NCBI GenBank assembly: GCA_024741835.1
Contig: JAENRP010000064.1
Location: 114,854-178,853, forward strand
DNA length: 64,000 bases
Source: Diplocarpon mali
Taxonomy: Eukaryota; Ascomycota; Leotiomycetes; Helotiales; Drepanopezizaceae
Direction: 5' to 3'
The position numbers and the translations under genes are program-made. Numbering within the stretch: position 1 is the stretch's first letter; every line of letters starts with the position of its first letter. A model generated the notes under the pieces. That model was not told the origin of the DNA, searched no databases, and worked only from the letters and a program-made list of their open reading frames with translations. Below are positions 37,588 to 48,141 of this stretch, one piece after another.

Positions 37588-38858
37588 CTCAGCCCCACGC
37601 CTTTGACTGCGAGGATAGATGCAAGAATTTTGCTCAGCTCATCGGCCGAATATGGGAACGATAGACCTATGATCGACGAAACAGACTTTATCTCGCAGGG
37701 TATTCCGGCGAGCACTGGTGCGCGCCCTAGAAGTGGTTTCGCGAGGCTTCAGCTTTTTCGTCGCGCTTGAGCGGCAAGGGCACGAAAGAAACCGGTGCAG
37801 CAAGCGCCCGAGCCAACCGTGAGAAGTGCCTCGTAAGCGCAGAACCATTTAGCTGCTCAGCCCTGACAGCCCGAACCCGTGGCTAATGTACATTGCTGGA
37901 AACACAGCCCTAGGAGCGCAGGTCGTCAGCACCTTATCTACCCCTGGGATCCATTGACGCCAGACAGGCAAGACGTTTCGTACCTTCGTCATCTCTAGTG
38001 CCGCGAGGCTGTGACTCGGTACGCGCTCTGAGTGGTAGCTATCTTTGTGACCGGATGGAAACCGAGCCCCAGACGGATGCACCACTGTTTCCCCGAACAT
38101 CCGTCTGCGAGATCTATGGGCAGTTATCAAGGGAGTTTCCATATGGATCTATGACGGATTTGACCGGGCCGAGCAACAGGAGAACCTGGCGGCGGGAAAT
38201 GTTGCACAACAAAGTGTGATGGCGCAACAGTGTTATGCCACGGTTTCCCCCAAGATGAACTGAAAATATCCATTTCTGCTCGTCGACTCGCAAAACTCAG
38301 CAGCTCCTTATCACAAACAACGCTGCTGAGCCAAGGCGGACGGGGTTGTCCACGTTCGGCCCGGGATGGAGTGCAAGTTGAAGGCGGTTCACGCGTGAAA
38401 TTCGACGCACGGGCATGGCCATTACAAGGCAGCAGATAGAGGTGCCGAGGGTAAAAGCTCGTGTATTGTCGTGAAAATAGGTTGTATCAACCGTCGTGGC
38501 AAGATTTACTTTTCCACGAGCGGATGACAGATGCTTGAAAGGCTGCGAAAGACGACTTCAGTCACTTGGAACACGAGGCCAGACATGCATAATGAGACCC
38601 TCGACTTGAAGTAGGAGTACGCTATTGTTTACTGCAACATAGTCCTCGGATCCTCTCGACCAATCCCTGGGGTGTAGCGAGAGTCCGTAGACTTGGCATC
38701 CCAAGAAAACAAGCAATATGATCTGCAGAAGCACTGCTACCATTCACGGACATTGAAAAACAAGAGTAGAGGGAGATCATGTTGGATTCTCTCGGGAGCC
38801 AGTCGTCCTTCGCCGTAGAGGATTCGAACTGAGAAGGAGAGCCGGCAGCATAGAAGAT

Positions 38859-38943
38859 GATGACTGCCCGCAGATCTCCAGACACCTAATGCTACATCGA
38901 CCGGCATGGCGCACGATAACTGTCTGCAGATCTCCAAACGCCT
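38859..38943. repeat. Short tandem duplication of a 29-bp unit
   Basis: Units at 38859-38887 and 38915-38943 share the core GCAGATCTCCA. They differ at five of 29 positions, all five transitions. Confidence 0.55.
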
Positions 38944-39415
38944 GGTACTAAAATAGAGGCGCAAGTCCTCACCGGAAGACTCTCGGACACGGCAGTACGA
39001 AACGTCGTTCAACAGTCGAGTGAAACGGCATTCTATGCCCGAGACCAGTCATCAGGGCAAAAAGGATCTCGGTAGAGCGCCACCAGGCATCGAAGCAACT
39101 CGCAGGCTTCTACCGCAAGCCGCGGAGCGCCGCGACGTAGGACCGTGTGCGGGAGCTGACCGGATGACGGAGCGCATCACCATCCCTGGAGCTGAGTCTA
39201 TCGCGGTGCTGGTTTCCTCTGGGGGGCGGGGTGAAGAGAGACCAAGTGCCATGGCGGGGGCACAAGGGCGTCGGGTAGGGCTGATTTCTCCAGACTCGTG
39301 GAGAGTTGGGGAGGGTGAGACGGCCAGGTACGACGAGTGCTCATATTGGTGGCATGAGCAGCAATCGGTCCGTGATGCTGGGCGACCGAGTCGGAGCTGC
39401 TGGGAGCGTGAGGGT

Positions 39416-39462
39416 GGAGGAGAGGAGAGGAGAGGAGAGGAGAGGAGAAGAGAGGAGAGGAG
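39416..39462 (+). repeat. (GGAGA)n microsatellite
   Basis: A purine-only pentamer is repeated eight to nine times. In all frames it produces Glu/Arg/Gly runs that lengthen spurious open frames here. Confidence 0.8.
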
Positions 39463-41010
39463 AGCAGAGCAGATGCGAGCAGAGGAATGGACAAGCATCG
39501 ACAGGTCGTCCCCCCAAACGACTTCACCGCGAGAAAAGCCCTGGCAAGCACGCTAAAGTACGACAGCGGCCCTGCGATTGGCTGTACGGCCCATGTCGGC
39601 GGCGTCGTGCAACTCCAGCAGCGGTCAGGAGCGTGAGTGGTTGATGAAGATGAAAAGGATTGGAGATCTTCGCGGGCTGTGAAGTTGATGGTTGGGTTGC
39701 GCTACGGTGCCAAGCCAGTAGGTCGGTCGGTCGCGAGCTCTGTCATATGTTTACCGACCTCTCCCTACACCCACGCTATTTTGGCGACCAAGCTCGTGCT
39801 TCAAAGCGGCAACAGTGCTGCACTCGACAACCATCCCAATATCCTCGCATCCAGCAACGTCGGCGACGCGGGACGACGGTGACGAGCGCGATTGTATCCG
39901 AGCCTGATGCAGGCCTCGAGAGATGAGCAGCCATCCATCCCTACGTACGTGGCAGGCTTTCTTGCTCTGCTCAGCCCATTGTGCAGTGAATCTGCTCGAG
40001 TAGCACCGAAGTCGTCGCAGTCTTTGTCTAACCCTCATGGAGCAGGATCTGAGACGACGCTGGGCTCTTCTGGGGCGCCTCTATGCTCTACCACACCGAG
40101 GTATGATGGGTGACATTTTGGCTTCCGGGTGCTTGCCAGCCCACGCATACCAAGCATCGCTGCAACTGCACTTCGAATTCTCGTGGGCCCGTGAAGTGCT
40201 TGCCTGGCTGCTCATTGGGCGCGGCCGTACTGCCACGAATGAAGGTCCCAATCCAGGCGTCGGTGATAAAACATGCTGAGGCTCCTCTACCGTCGGTCAG
40301 GTAGGTGAGGATGATCAGAGCCGAAACCCAAATCACACCCCCCATCAGCCCCGCCTTGGATCCCAGGGATCCCTCCCCCTGAGGATCGATCTCCATATCT
40401 GTCAAGCTCGCACCGCGGCGCGCCCTGTGACTGCTCAACCATCCGCCTGCTCGAACCGAGGCGTGTAGTGATGGAGACGATACCTACTCCATGGCATCGC
40501 GGGACCCAAGACGCGAGAAGCGAGTGACGAGCTCCTGACCCCGTGGAGAGTCCCCAGCAGATGGAGAGAGAGCCATCTCAAGCAATGCCTCAGAGGCATG
40601 GATGATGGGGGAGGGGGACTGGGCTGAGCCCGAGCTGAGGCAATGCTGTGAGTGAAAGTGGAGGCGTGAAGCCATCCGTGCCGCCGCACCGACTCGGAGC
40701 ATCGGCGAGAGGCCACGGCAGCGAAGATGAGTGCGCCCTTTCACTTTCAGGGTGCCGGGATCGTCGAAGTGACCTGGTCCTCGGCCATTCACTATCGCGG
40801 ACTCTTCATCCTTCCCTCCCTTTGGCCCTTGGGGGCCCTTGGGGTTGAACGTGTCGCAAAAGCTTGACCACGACATACCATCCTGTAGGGCTGCCTCTGC
40901 TGTAGTTATTGATAGCTTCCCCCGGCCCATCCCATCTCATCTGGTATTCGCTGGAGTAGCGCGGTGATCTATTCTGGGACGTTGAGTAGCTGGCGCTGCT
41001 TTACATTGCA
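39463..41010. other. Gene-poor tract, nothing supported
   Basis: No accepted gene. Minus-strand frames at 40088-40438 and 40484-40930 look mildly protein-like (one has a single hydrophobic segment) but do not join into a gene or show a family. Confidence 0.4.
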
Positions 41011-41014
41011 ATGA

Positions 41015-41250
41015 AGAAGGGGGGGGGGGGGAGAGAGAGCTGCTGGCCGGTCTCGTTTCGAGTGTCCAATTCTTAGCTAAATGCTGCTAATTAGCCAACA
41101 AGAATCGAAAGGCCTTTTGCTTGCTCCTCTGCCCTTGCACCCTCGCTTTTCTGCGAGGCGACTGCCCGCACGTGGGCTTGCAGGGCATATATACATATAT
41201 ATATATATGTGTGTGTACGTGGGCGTGTATATATATATACGTAAATACAT
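41015..41250. repeat. Poly-G/GA tract and TA/TG microsatellite
   Basis: A run of about 12 G followed by GAGAGAGAG lies near 41019-41038. A mixed (TA)n(TG)n tract lies at about 41189-41240. Both are simple-sequence repeats upstream of the bZIP-type gene. Confidence 0.75.
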
Positions 41251-41734
41251 CCAAGGATGCAAATAATATATTGCGGCGAACATTGCAGCTAGCTATGCCT
41301 CATGAGGCCCGCAGAGTCACCTCGAGCTCGTGCAGAAAGTCGGCCGGCCCCCAAAGTTCCAAACCCAGCAGCGTGGCTGGCTTGCAGGCACCCTTGGACT
41401 TGGAGCAACGGTCGAAAAGCGGCCGGCACTCCTGCAGCCTTGGTCAGTTCCCTGCCAGGGCCCTCGCCCTCGTCGGTCGAGTAGCTGAGCTCGATATGCA
41501 AGGATCTGAGGACATGGCGGTGGTAGAGCCCGTTTACCTGCGGACCATGGGTGGTGCCCGCATTTACATATATACTTGACCAACTCCCCCCCCTCTCCCC
41601 CCTAGAATCGAGACCCCTCCAACCTGCCTCCCTTTCAGCTCTCAGACCTCCCCTCCTCCACCAGAAACATCTTGATAGACCCCCTCAACCCAGTGGCTCA
41701 TACAACATCAGACGTGATCACGTAGCCCGCAAGT

Positions 41735-42652
41735 ATGTCCAGGCAGACCTTCTCCTACTCGACCGCTTCTGCCTCGCGGAGCAGCACCGGCCACGGCACA
41801 AGCAGTGCCTTCAGCAGCTCAGCGAACCCAGATGAAGACTGGACCAAGATCTCCGACTTGGCTGAGCGGAGGCGAATCCAGAACAGAATTGCCCAACGAA
41901 ACTACCGTGAGTTCAACTGGAGTAGCATCTGAAAAACGGCCGCTGACTTACTCCCAGGCAAGAAGCTGAAGAGACGTCTCGAAGATCTCGAGAGACGCGC
42001 CGGCTCTTCCTCAGCCTCGCCTCCTCAGGTACACGCGGAGCTCCAGCAACAGCAACAACAACATGTGGAGCAGAACGTCCAGCAGCACTACAGCACCAGT
42101 CCCGAGATCTTGCATCGTCAACCATCTCCCAGACTCTTGCAGAACCAGTACACGCCGCCAATGGAGGACAACCTGATGTTCTCTCACGGGTTTGAGCGCG
42201 AAAGATCCAGAACACCTCCTCTGTTTGCGTACCACTCCTATCCCGCACCAGAGGAGTTACTCTACCCGTCATACCCCCAACTGCAATCATATCGCCCAGT
42301 TTCCTCTTCTGACTACGCGGACTACCTCACGCCTGTCCCGGTTACTCTGCCCTCGATGATGCATTTCCACGGGGCTATCAAGCGCGAGGACGACACAATG
42401 AGCCCTTTCAATATGAGCTACCAGAGCCTACCAGCCACAAACATACATGGCCATCAGGAGTATGAGGATTCAAACCCTCTCGTCAGTAGAATCTGCCACA
42501 CTGTGACAATAACCAGCACTGACAGGCTTCTGCAGACCCCTCCCCTGTCACACTCATACGAGCACTCGGCAACTTGTTCAGAGTCTGGCTATCAATATCC
42601 ATCGACGCCTCTCTCGATGCCCCCTTCCCCGCGTGTGCTATCACAGGTATAA
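41735..42652 (+). CDS. bZIP-type transcription regulator with short or missing zipper
   Basis: A predicted DNA-binding nuclear protein of 288 aa. Exons are 41735-41906 and 41958-42652, with a 51-bp GTGAGT...CAG intron that splits an Arg codon in the basic region. The basic region reads LAERRRIQNRIAQRNYRKKL, the AP-1/Yap-like N-x7-R pattern. It is followed by KRRLEDLERRAG and then Ser-, Pro- and Gln-rich sequence, so at most one or two heptads of a leucine zipper exist. The remainder is disordered, with a poly-Gln run (QQQQQQ) and many Tyr/Pro/Ser residues, as in transactivation domains. Related proteins with this basic region but little zipper are known widely in Pezizomycotina. Targets cannot be inferred. 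A GTCAGT...GACAG stretch at about 42482-42525 looks like an intron but removing it would break the frame. Confidence 0.85.
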
Positions 42653-44360
42653 GGTCGTAGGGTAGCACACGTTGACACTTTCTTTTGGGCCGGATAAAAC
42701 AGAGTTCGAAGTGCTCGACACTCATTCTAGAGAAAGGATTTGACGAACTTGATTTGCAAGAAACGAACGGGAAAGCATGGCCGTCTGGTGTTGAATTTTG
42801 GACTACTTTTCGTTCGTTCGGGGTATTTTTCTGCGGTTACTGTACATACCCGCCCAGCAGCCTGGTAGACACTTGTGTGGTCGGATTCGAAATTCAAATA
42901 CTACCAATCTCCTCTTCAGAGAAACGATGTCTAGCACCCACCACCACCAAAGTAAACTCCCGTCGATCGTGTGGTGAGGCTTTCCAATTTCCGGCCCTCA
43001 CTTGATCTTGTGACACGCAGCTCGTAGCAAGTCGCAGCCTCGCGTCACGGCCGAGCTTGTCGATGCGAGTACCGCATCCTGGTTGCCCCGAGCCCCGTCT
43101 CTGAGATCGCCGCCGTCCTTGTAGCCACTTGACTTGCTCCGCGCGGCAGCTCGCCGGCGAGAGACCCTCTGGCTTACTTACCACTCTCACCCTCTGCTAA
43201 ACCCGTATATCCCAACTCGTGGTGGGCTGTGCATCCTGCCCACGTCCTGTGCGCCTGGGCAGGCGGGCCAATAAAACACCGACCCGGACATTTGATCTGT
43301 GTGACGTCGGGTTTAAGCGGACCATCAATCGAGATATGGATAGATACTGTAGGCATGGTGGCATGTCTCTTTCGATGCTCTGTCTCCTACTTGCTGATAA
43401 GATAACCGACAACTGCATGACAGACTCAATGCAGAGACCATGTTTGGAATCAACGTCAACGCAATAGTTCTTGACCGAAAAAGAAAACCCGACTCCATGA
43501 GCACTGCACTCCTGTGTACTATGGGGTGGTTGATGGACACGGTAGTCTGGCTGGGGCTGTTGCCGACGCTGATAGAGATTGACGCCCACAAACGAGCCTC
43601 AGACCCACTGTAGGAGCGCCCGGCTTTGGTCTTGAACTGCTTATGTTCACGGACTTCGTGGACGGTAAATGCAGGAAACGAGCAGGGAACGGATTTATCG
43701 GATGGAAACATAATTAATCTGTCTGGAACTACCAGCAGTTCCCGTCTCCTTAGTTATCTCCGCTCCCCGGCTACATGTCCACAAGACTTAGCGTTGCCCG
43801 ATACCTCGTAGAAAATACAACGGCACGCAGAAGATGCACACAACATAAAGAGCATCGACGCGCCGTTTGTGTATACAGACCTGACGTTAATTTATCTGAC
43901 TGTAACTTGCGCCTCGCGATACAATCTCATGATATATTCAGCGGGATCGACAGCATGAAGTTGGAGGTAAAAAGTTTAAACGTTACGCCCTGGGAAATGA
44001 TTGGTTCGTGTGCAAGAGAGAGTTCCTTGCGGCACTCTTGGATCTTTAAAGGAAGATTTATTGAGCGCGCCGGGAGCTACGGTAGCGTAAATCAGAGTGT
44101 GCTTACCTAACACTTTGGAAGCTTGAAGTAGTGGAGTCATACCTGAAAATAAGGTGCCTATCGTGAATATGAAGAGCAGACGAGTTTAACCAACTGAAAT
44201 CTTTCCGTGAGGCCGTCTAAGCTACTATCCAATTGATGTCTTTCCAATTTACATATCCTGAGCCCACTCGCAGGTGATTTGAAGCTCTTCTCCCCATTTT
44301 GGCGTTCACGTCCTGAAATCGTCGTTTCATTCAAATCTGTGGGGACTAGAGCCCTTCGCA
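42653..44360. other. Intergenic, nothing supported
   Basis: This lies between two genes on the plus strand. Long overlapping frames on both strands (for example 43197-43711 minus) show no domain. Confidence 0.45.
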
Positions 44361-45171
44361 ATGACCTCCCTTTTCACCAAAGTCCCTGTCTTTGGCGGTG
44401 AAAAGTAAGTATCACGCCCCAAGACTCTGCGGGACCGAATACTGATCTCAGACTCAGACCATGGTCACCGCTCGATTGGACGTCTTCCGACGACCGAGTT
44501 CGCGGAGGCTCTTCAATCTCAGAGCTCACTTGCAATCCTCTCTCGCCTACTGCAGTCTTCCATGGTAACCTCGATATTGAAACACTCGGTGGTGCTGGGT
44601 TCGCGTCGCAGCGAACAACCGGCGAAGAACGGAATTGGGACCTGTCAAAATACGACGGGCTTGTACTTGATATTGCCAAGTCGGACGAGAAGCAATATAC
44701 CTTCACGTTGAAGGATGAATTACTGCCAAGGAGTCCCAATGGGCGGGAACAAAGTACAATCAGCTGGGAACACGACTTCAAGGTGGACTCTGATGGTGGG
44801 AAGATTCTCATATGCTGGGATGATTTCAAGGCTACCTACCGTGGCCGAGAGAAAAAGGATACAAAACCATTGGATTTACAGCATGTGAAGAGAATTAGCT
44901 TCATGATGCGGAGGTTTGAATTTTATCTCATGCCGCCGGTAACCCTGTTGCTAATGCTGCCAGTTTTTTCGGCACGCAAGAGGGCGACTTCTCCCTGTCC
45001 ATCGTTTCTGTATCGGCATTCTCTAAGCACGAATCCGCGCTTACAGAGCAATGCAAGGACGATCCAAAGAAGCAAGCGGCGTCCATGACCGGGGTATCTG
45101 ATATGGACTCGAGAAGTGGTGGCGAGCAAAGCTGGTTCGGTCGGGTAATTGCATCCTGTGTAGTATCATGA
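44361..45171 (+). CDS. CIA30-domain protein (NDUFAF1 / complex I intermediate-associated family)
   Basis: This encodes a CIA30 domain protein of 235 aa. Exons are 44361-44404, 44458-44913 and 44964-45171. The domain begins almost at the N-terminus with VPVFGGEKPWSPLDW and SDDRVRGGSS, then GFASQRT, YDGLVLDIAKSDEKQYTFTL, DFKATYRGREK and the closing ISFMMRSFFGTQEGDFSLSI, all family hallmarks. NDUFAF1/CIA30 assists assembly of mitochondrial NADH:ubiquinone oxidoreductase, but short fungal members without an obvious mitochondrial presequence, like this one, may act elsewhere. The first acceptor has two candidate AGs six bases apart; I chose the second because it gives GGEKPW. The intron at 44914 is confirmed by the SFFGTQEGDF junction. 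Confidence 0.9.
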
Positions 45172-48141
45172 ATAGCACCGCGCCATTTCCATCGAAATAC
45201 CATCCGCAGTTGGGAATCTGGTTCATTCCACAACTCGCAGTTCGGCAAAAACAACAGACCCATTCAAGCTTTCTTATCATACACACCATTTCGCATCCTT
45301 CTTTTTCTCAGCGCTGACCTTCACCGAATCCCTCCTATCAAGCCGCCACACCATCCAAGCTGAAGATCTAAAAGACTAGACGACCCGATCCGATGATAGC
45401 TACCCAGCTTTCCGACGGGGTTTCTCTTCTCTCCTGGCCGTATCTTGACAGGGGTTTTCCATTTCGAGTCTCCGGGCAACCGTTGTTCTCTAATTTGAAG
45501 TTGCTAAAAATCGGCGAATATCCTTGTCATTTTCTCACATCTGCTTGTCTGGCTTCTCAAATAATTGCAACTTCGCAAGGTTATTGGAGCAATCAGGTCT
45601 TTCTATCAACGCTTTTATGTTGTACAGCACAACCAGATCACTCTTCGTCTGCGGTTGACCATAACAACCGTGCTAGCAATTATCAGCCCGACATGCCTAT
45701 AAAGCCACAGGCTCCTCAGTTACTTTTCGGCTACCTGGGCTCTAATCTGTGAAGAGCTCACTTGCTCGTCGAGAGCATTCATCTATATTCAAGGTGATTC
45801 AACACACCTTTAGGGGGGCAATCACAAACCCGAATCTATTATTAATGATCACAGCCACTTCTCGTCTCTCTTGAGTTTAAATCGCATAGCCTGAGCTTGC
45901 TTACCAATCTCTCGATACCACCCCGCCCGCGAGCTATGAGCTGCACGATCACAAGATATTTCAAAGCAGTACGGCTTCAAGTACACCCCCACCTACGGCC
46001 CTGGATCAACGACCAAACGTGTCAAATACTGCCGTGCCACCCGAGGAGCAAGCTCTCTTACCTGGATGGCGGTATGATCTACATACCGACTCAAAGCACA
46101 CAAGACCAACCGGAAATTTCGAGGCAGAACCATGACTCCCATGAAGACGTTCCCGTCTCATTTTTTAACACGTATCACTCCGACATTACCTCATCGCAAA
46201 CATACCGAATAGCAAGCGCTATCAGTGTCACCCAAAGCGTATCCCGCCTAAAAAGCGTTATCTGCGGATTACAAATGCACTCCTATATGGCATACCTACC
46301 ATTTTCAAAAGCATCCTACCTGGCAGATTAACCTATCCATCAATCATCGAAGGCCAAATTCGACCACGATATAATAACGCGGACCAGTCGGCGACCTGAT
46401 ATTTGACCAGACTAATTAGTATTTCTCATCGGCCGATGTCTGTTACCAGGCTCTCTGAGATCCGGATTGAACATACATGCAAACATTACCTCTAAATTTC
46501 GATTTATGCCAACCTAGCTCTTCCATGTCTCTTTTATAAGCTCGGAGAAACCGCAATCAGTAGTCCCCTGCTGCCGATTCGGAAGCGAAGCGTATATACA
46601 CTCTCCAAACCCAAGCGGGACTGGGAATACAATGTGCCACTCTTGGCAGGGGCGCGGTGGGTGCCCGCATAGGGAAACTCTGATCAGTTTGCCGGGTTCG
46701 GCACTTGGGTTTGATGCGGCTACTTATCTGGTAGTGGTTTGAGCTTTTTTTTTCTTCTGGTGCTTTCTTCAGTTGATTAAACTTGTCGAAAATGTAGTGA
46801 AAGGTAGTGTGGAGATCGCCTCGCTTGCTCAGACGCTGAACTCGATTGTAGTCGCCTGTTGTTTCGATGGGATATGGCTGTCTTAGTTTGTCGTGTAAAT
46901 CAGGGTTTAAATGGGTACAGCCGTTGGAGGGAAAGTTGTGAGACGTCCTATACCCTTGGGTGGGCGCCTATGATTTGTATGCAACCATTGGCCATAACAG
47001 ATACTCGTTTGCTAATGATTTGGGATCCTTTACCACTCAGTTTCGATACTCGTCGAGTTCTAAACACGGAGCTAGTCTCGCGTGAAATGAGCAGAGCTGT
47101 CGTTCCACTCCGACTTATGGGCCTTTGAAGAAGCATCGGGCCCTGGACTTGGAGAGGTGTCCTACGAATTGGGCTTGGTCTTGAAAAAGTACCTCGACTG
47201 ACTTGACCTGCTCCTTCGGATCTTAGCAACGCACAAACCCTCCCGGCTAAGACAAATAAATGGCGACCAAATTGCGGACCTAGTCATTCGCGCCTTCCTG
47301 ATGTATCCCTGTTTAGACATCTCCCCGAGAGCAGTAATTCTGGGCCCAGCTTACCGTATAGTCGCAATCTCCTTACCCCCAGTTGCCAGGTAGGTCTAAT
47401 GAGTGTGAGCAGTTCTCTTTGACCACGAGCACTGGTCTGTAAACATAACCGTCCAGTAATATCTGGTAGCTAGCAGATGGCTTTTGGGTCTACTCATTAG
47501 GTGATCTACAGCATACTCGCCGCTGGGAACTAACCTTGCTTCGTTCAAGTAGCTTGCTGAGTTCATTTTAGCAGAAGCTTCGTCGTTGGGAGAAATTCTC
47601 CAACCATCCTGAGAAAAACGGCTTCAAGAAAGTTGTCCATCTGGTTTTGGTAAGTACCTTCTCGGATCAGTATTGTGACGTGAAACAGTGTTGCTTCACA
47701 TCGAGGAGCAAACTGAACTTGTGAAGCTCGGTAAAAGTAGCAATCAGCGAAAATCAATAGATATCTTGCAAGTATCCCGACGCGGACGTGACATGAGCTG
47801 CGTCCCAAAGAACATTATGAATAAATCACGCAGAGACGGTGGTATTATCAAGATACAGAAATTATTGCATATATCAGCATGGTGAATTCACAGGTAGCAA
47901 GCACAGCTTTTCGTAGAAGAACGTCTTTCGAGCGTAACGCTCTCAATCATGTAATGTTCTGGAACAGTTTGTCTTGAATCACTCCAAGCACGAGGAATCT
48001 TTCCCCCGAAGTCTCCATGAAAAGCACCCTCACTGTCAAATCACCAGGAAGAAAAGCCCTGCCGGACATTACCGACCTTACCAACAGATCGAGCAACTTA
48101 ATCAGAGGCTATGCTGGCCAGTCAGTGCAGTACGTGGCAAT
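45172..48141. other. Three-kb intergenic tract, nothing supported
   Basis: This lies between the 3' ends of the CIA30 gene and beta-tubulin. No domain, RNA gene or transposon motif was seen; short frames at 45897-46331 and 46859-47128 look random. Confidence 0.45.

Noticed and set aside
38815..38860. A GTTCGAATCC-like tRNA T-loop on the minus strand
   Set aside because: The flanking bases do not pair into a T stem and no anticodon or acceptor stem could be built around it.
39020..39644. Long plus- and minus-strand frames around the GGAGA array
   Set aside because: The frames are extended by the repeat itself and encode only Glu/Arg/Ser runs with no domain.
40088..40930. Minus-strand frames of 116 and 148 codons, one with a hydrophobic segment
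   Set aside because: They could not be joined by plausible splice sites and show no family; kept as possible but unsupported.
22813..41734. A CRISPR array, prophage or bacterial-type defence system in the gene-poor tract
   Set aside because: The genome is fungal, no regularly spaced repeats are present, and the repeat copies at 24.9-27.2 kb are irregular in spacing and orientation.
42482..42525. Intron-like GTCAGT...GACAG segment in the bZIP-type gene
   Set aside because: Its removal (44 nt) would shift the frame and destroy the well-formed Ser/Pro-rich C-terminus.
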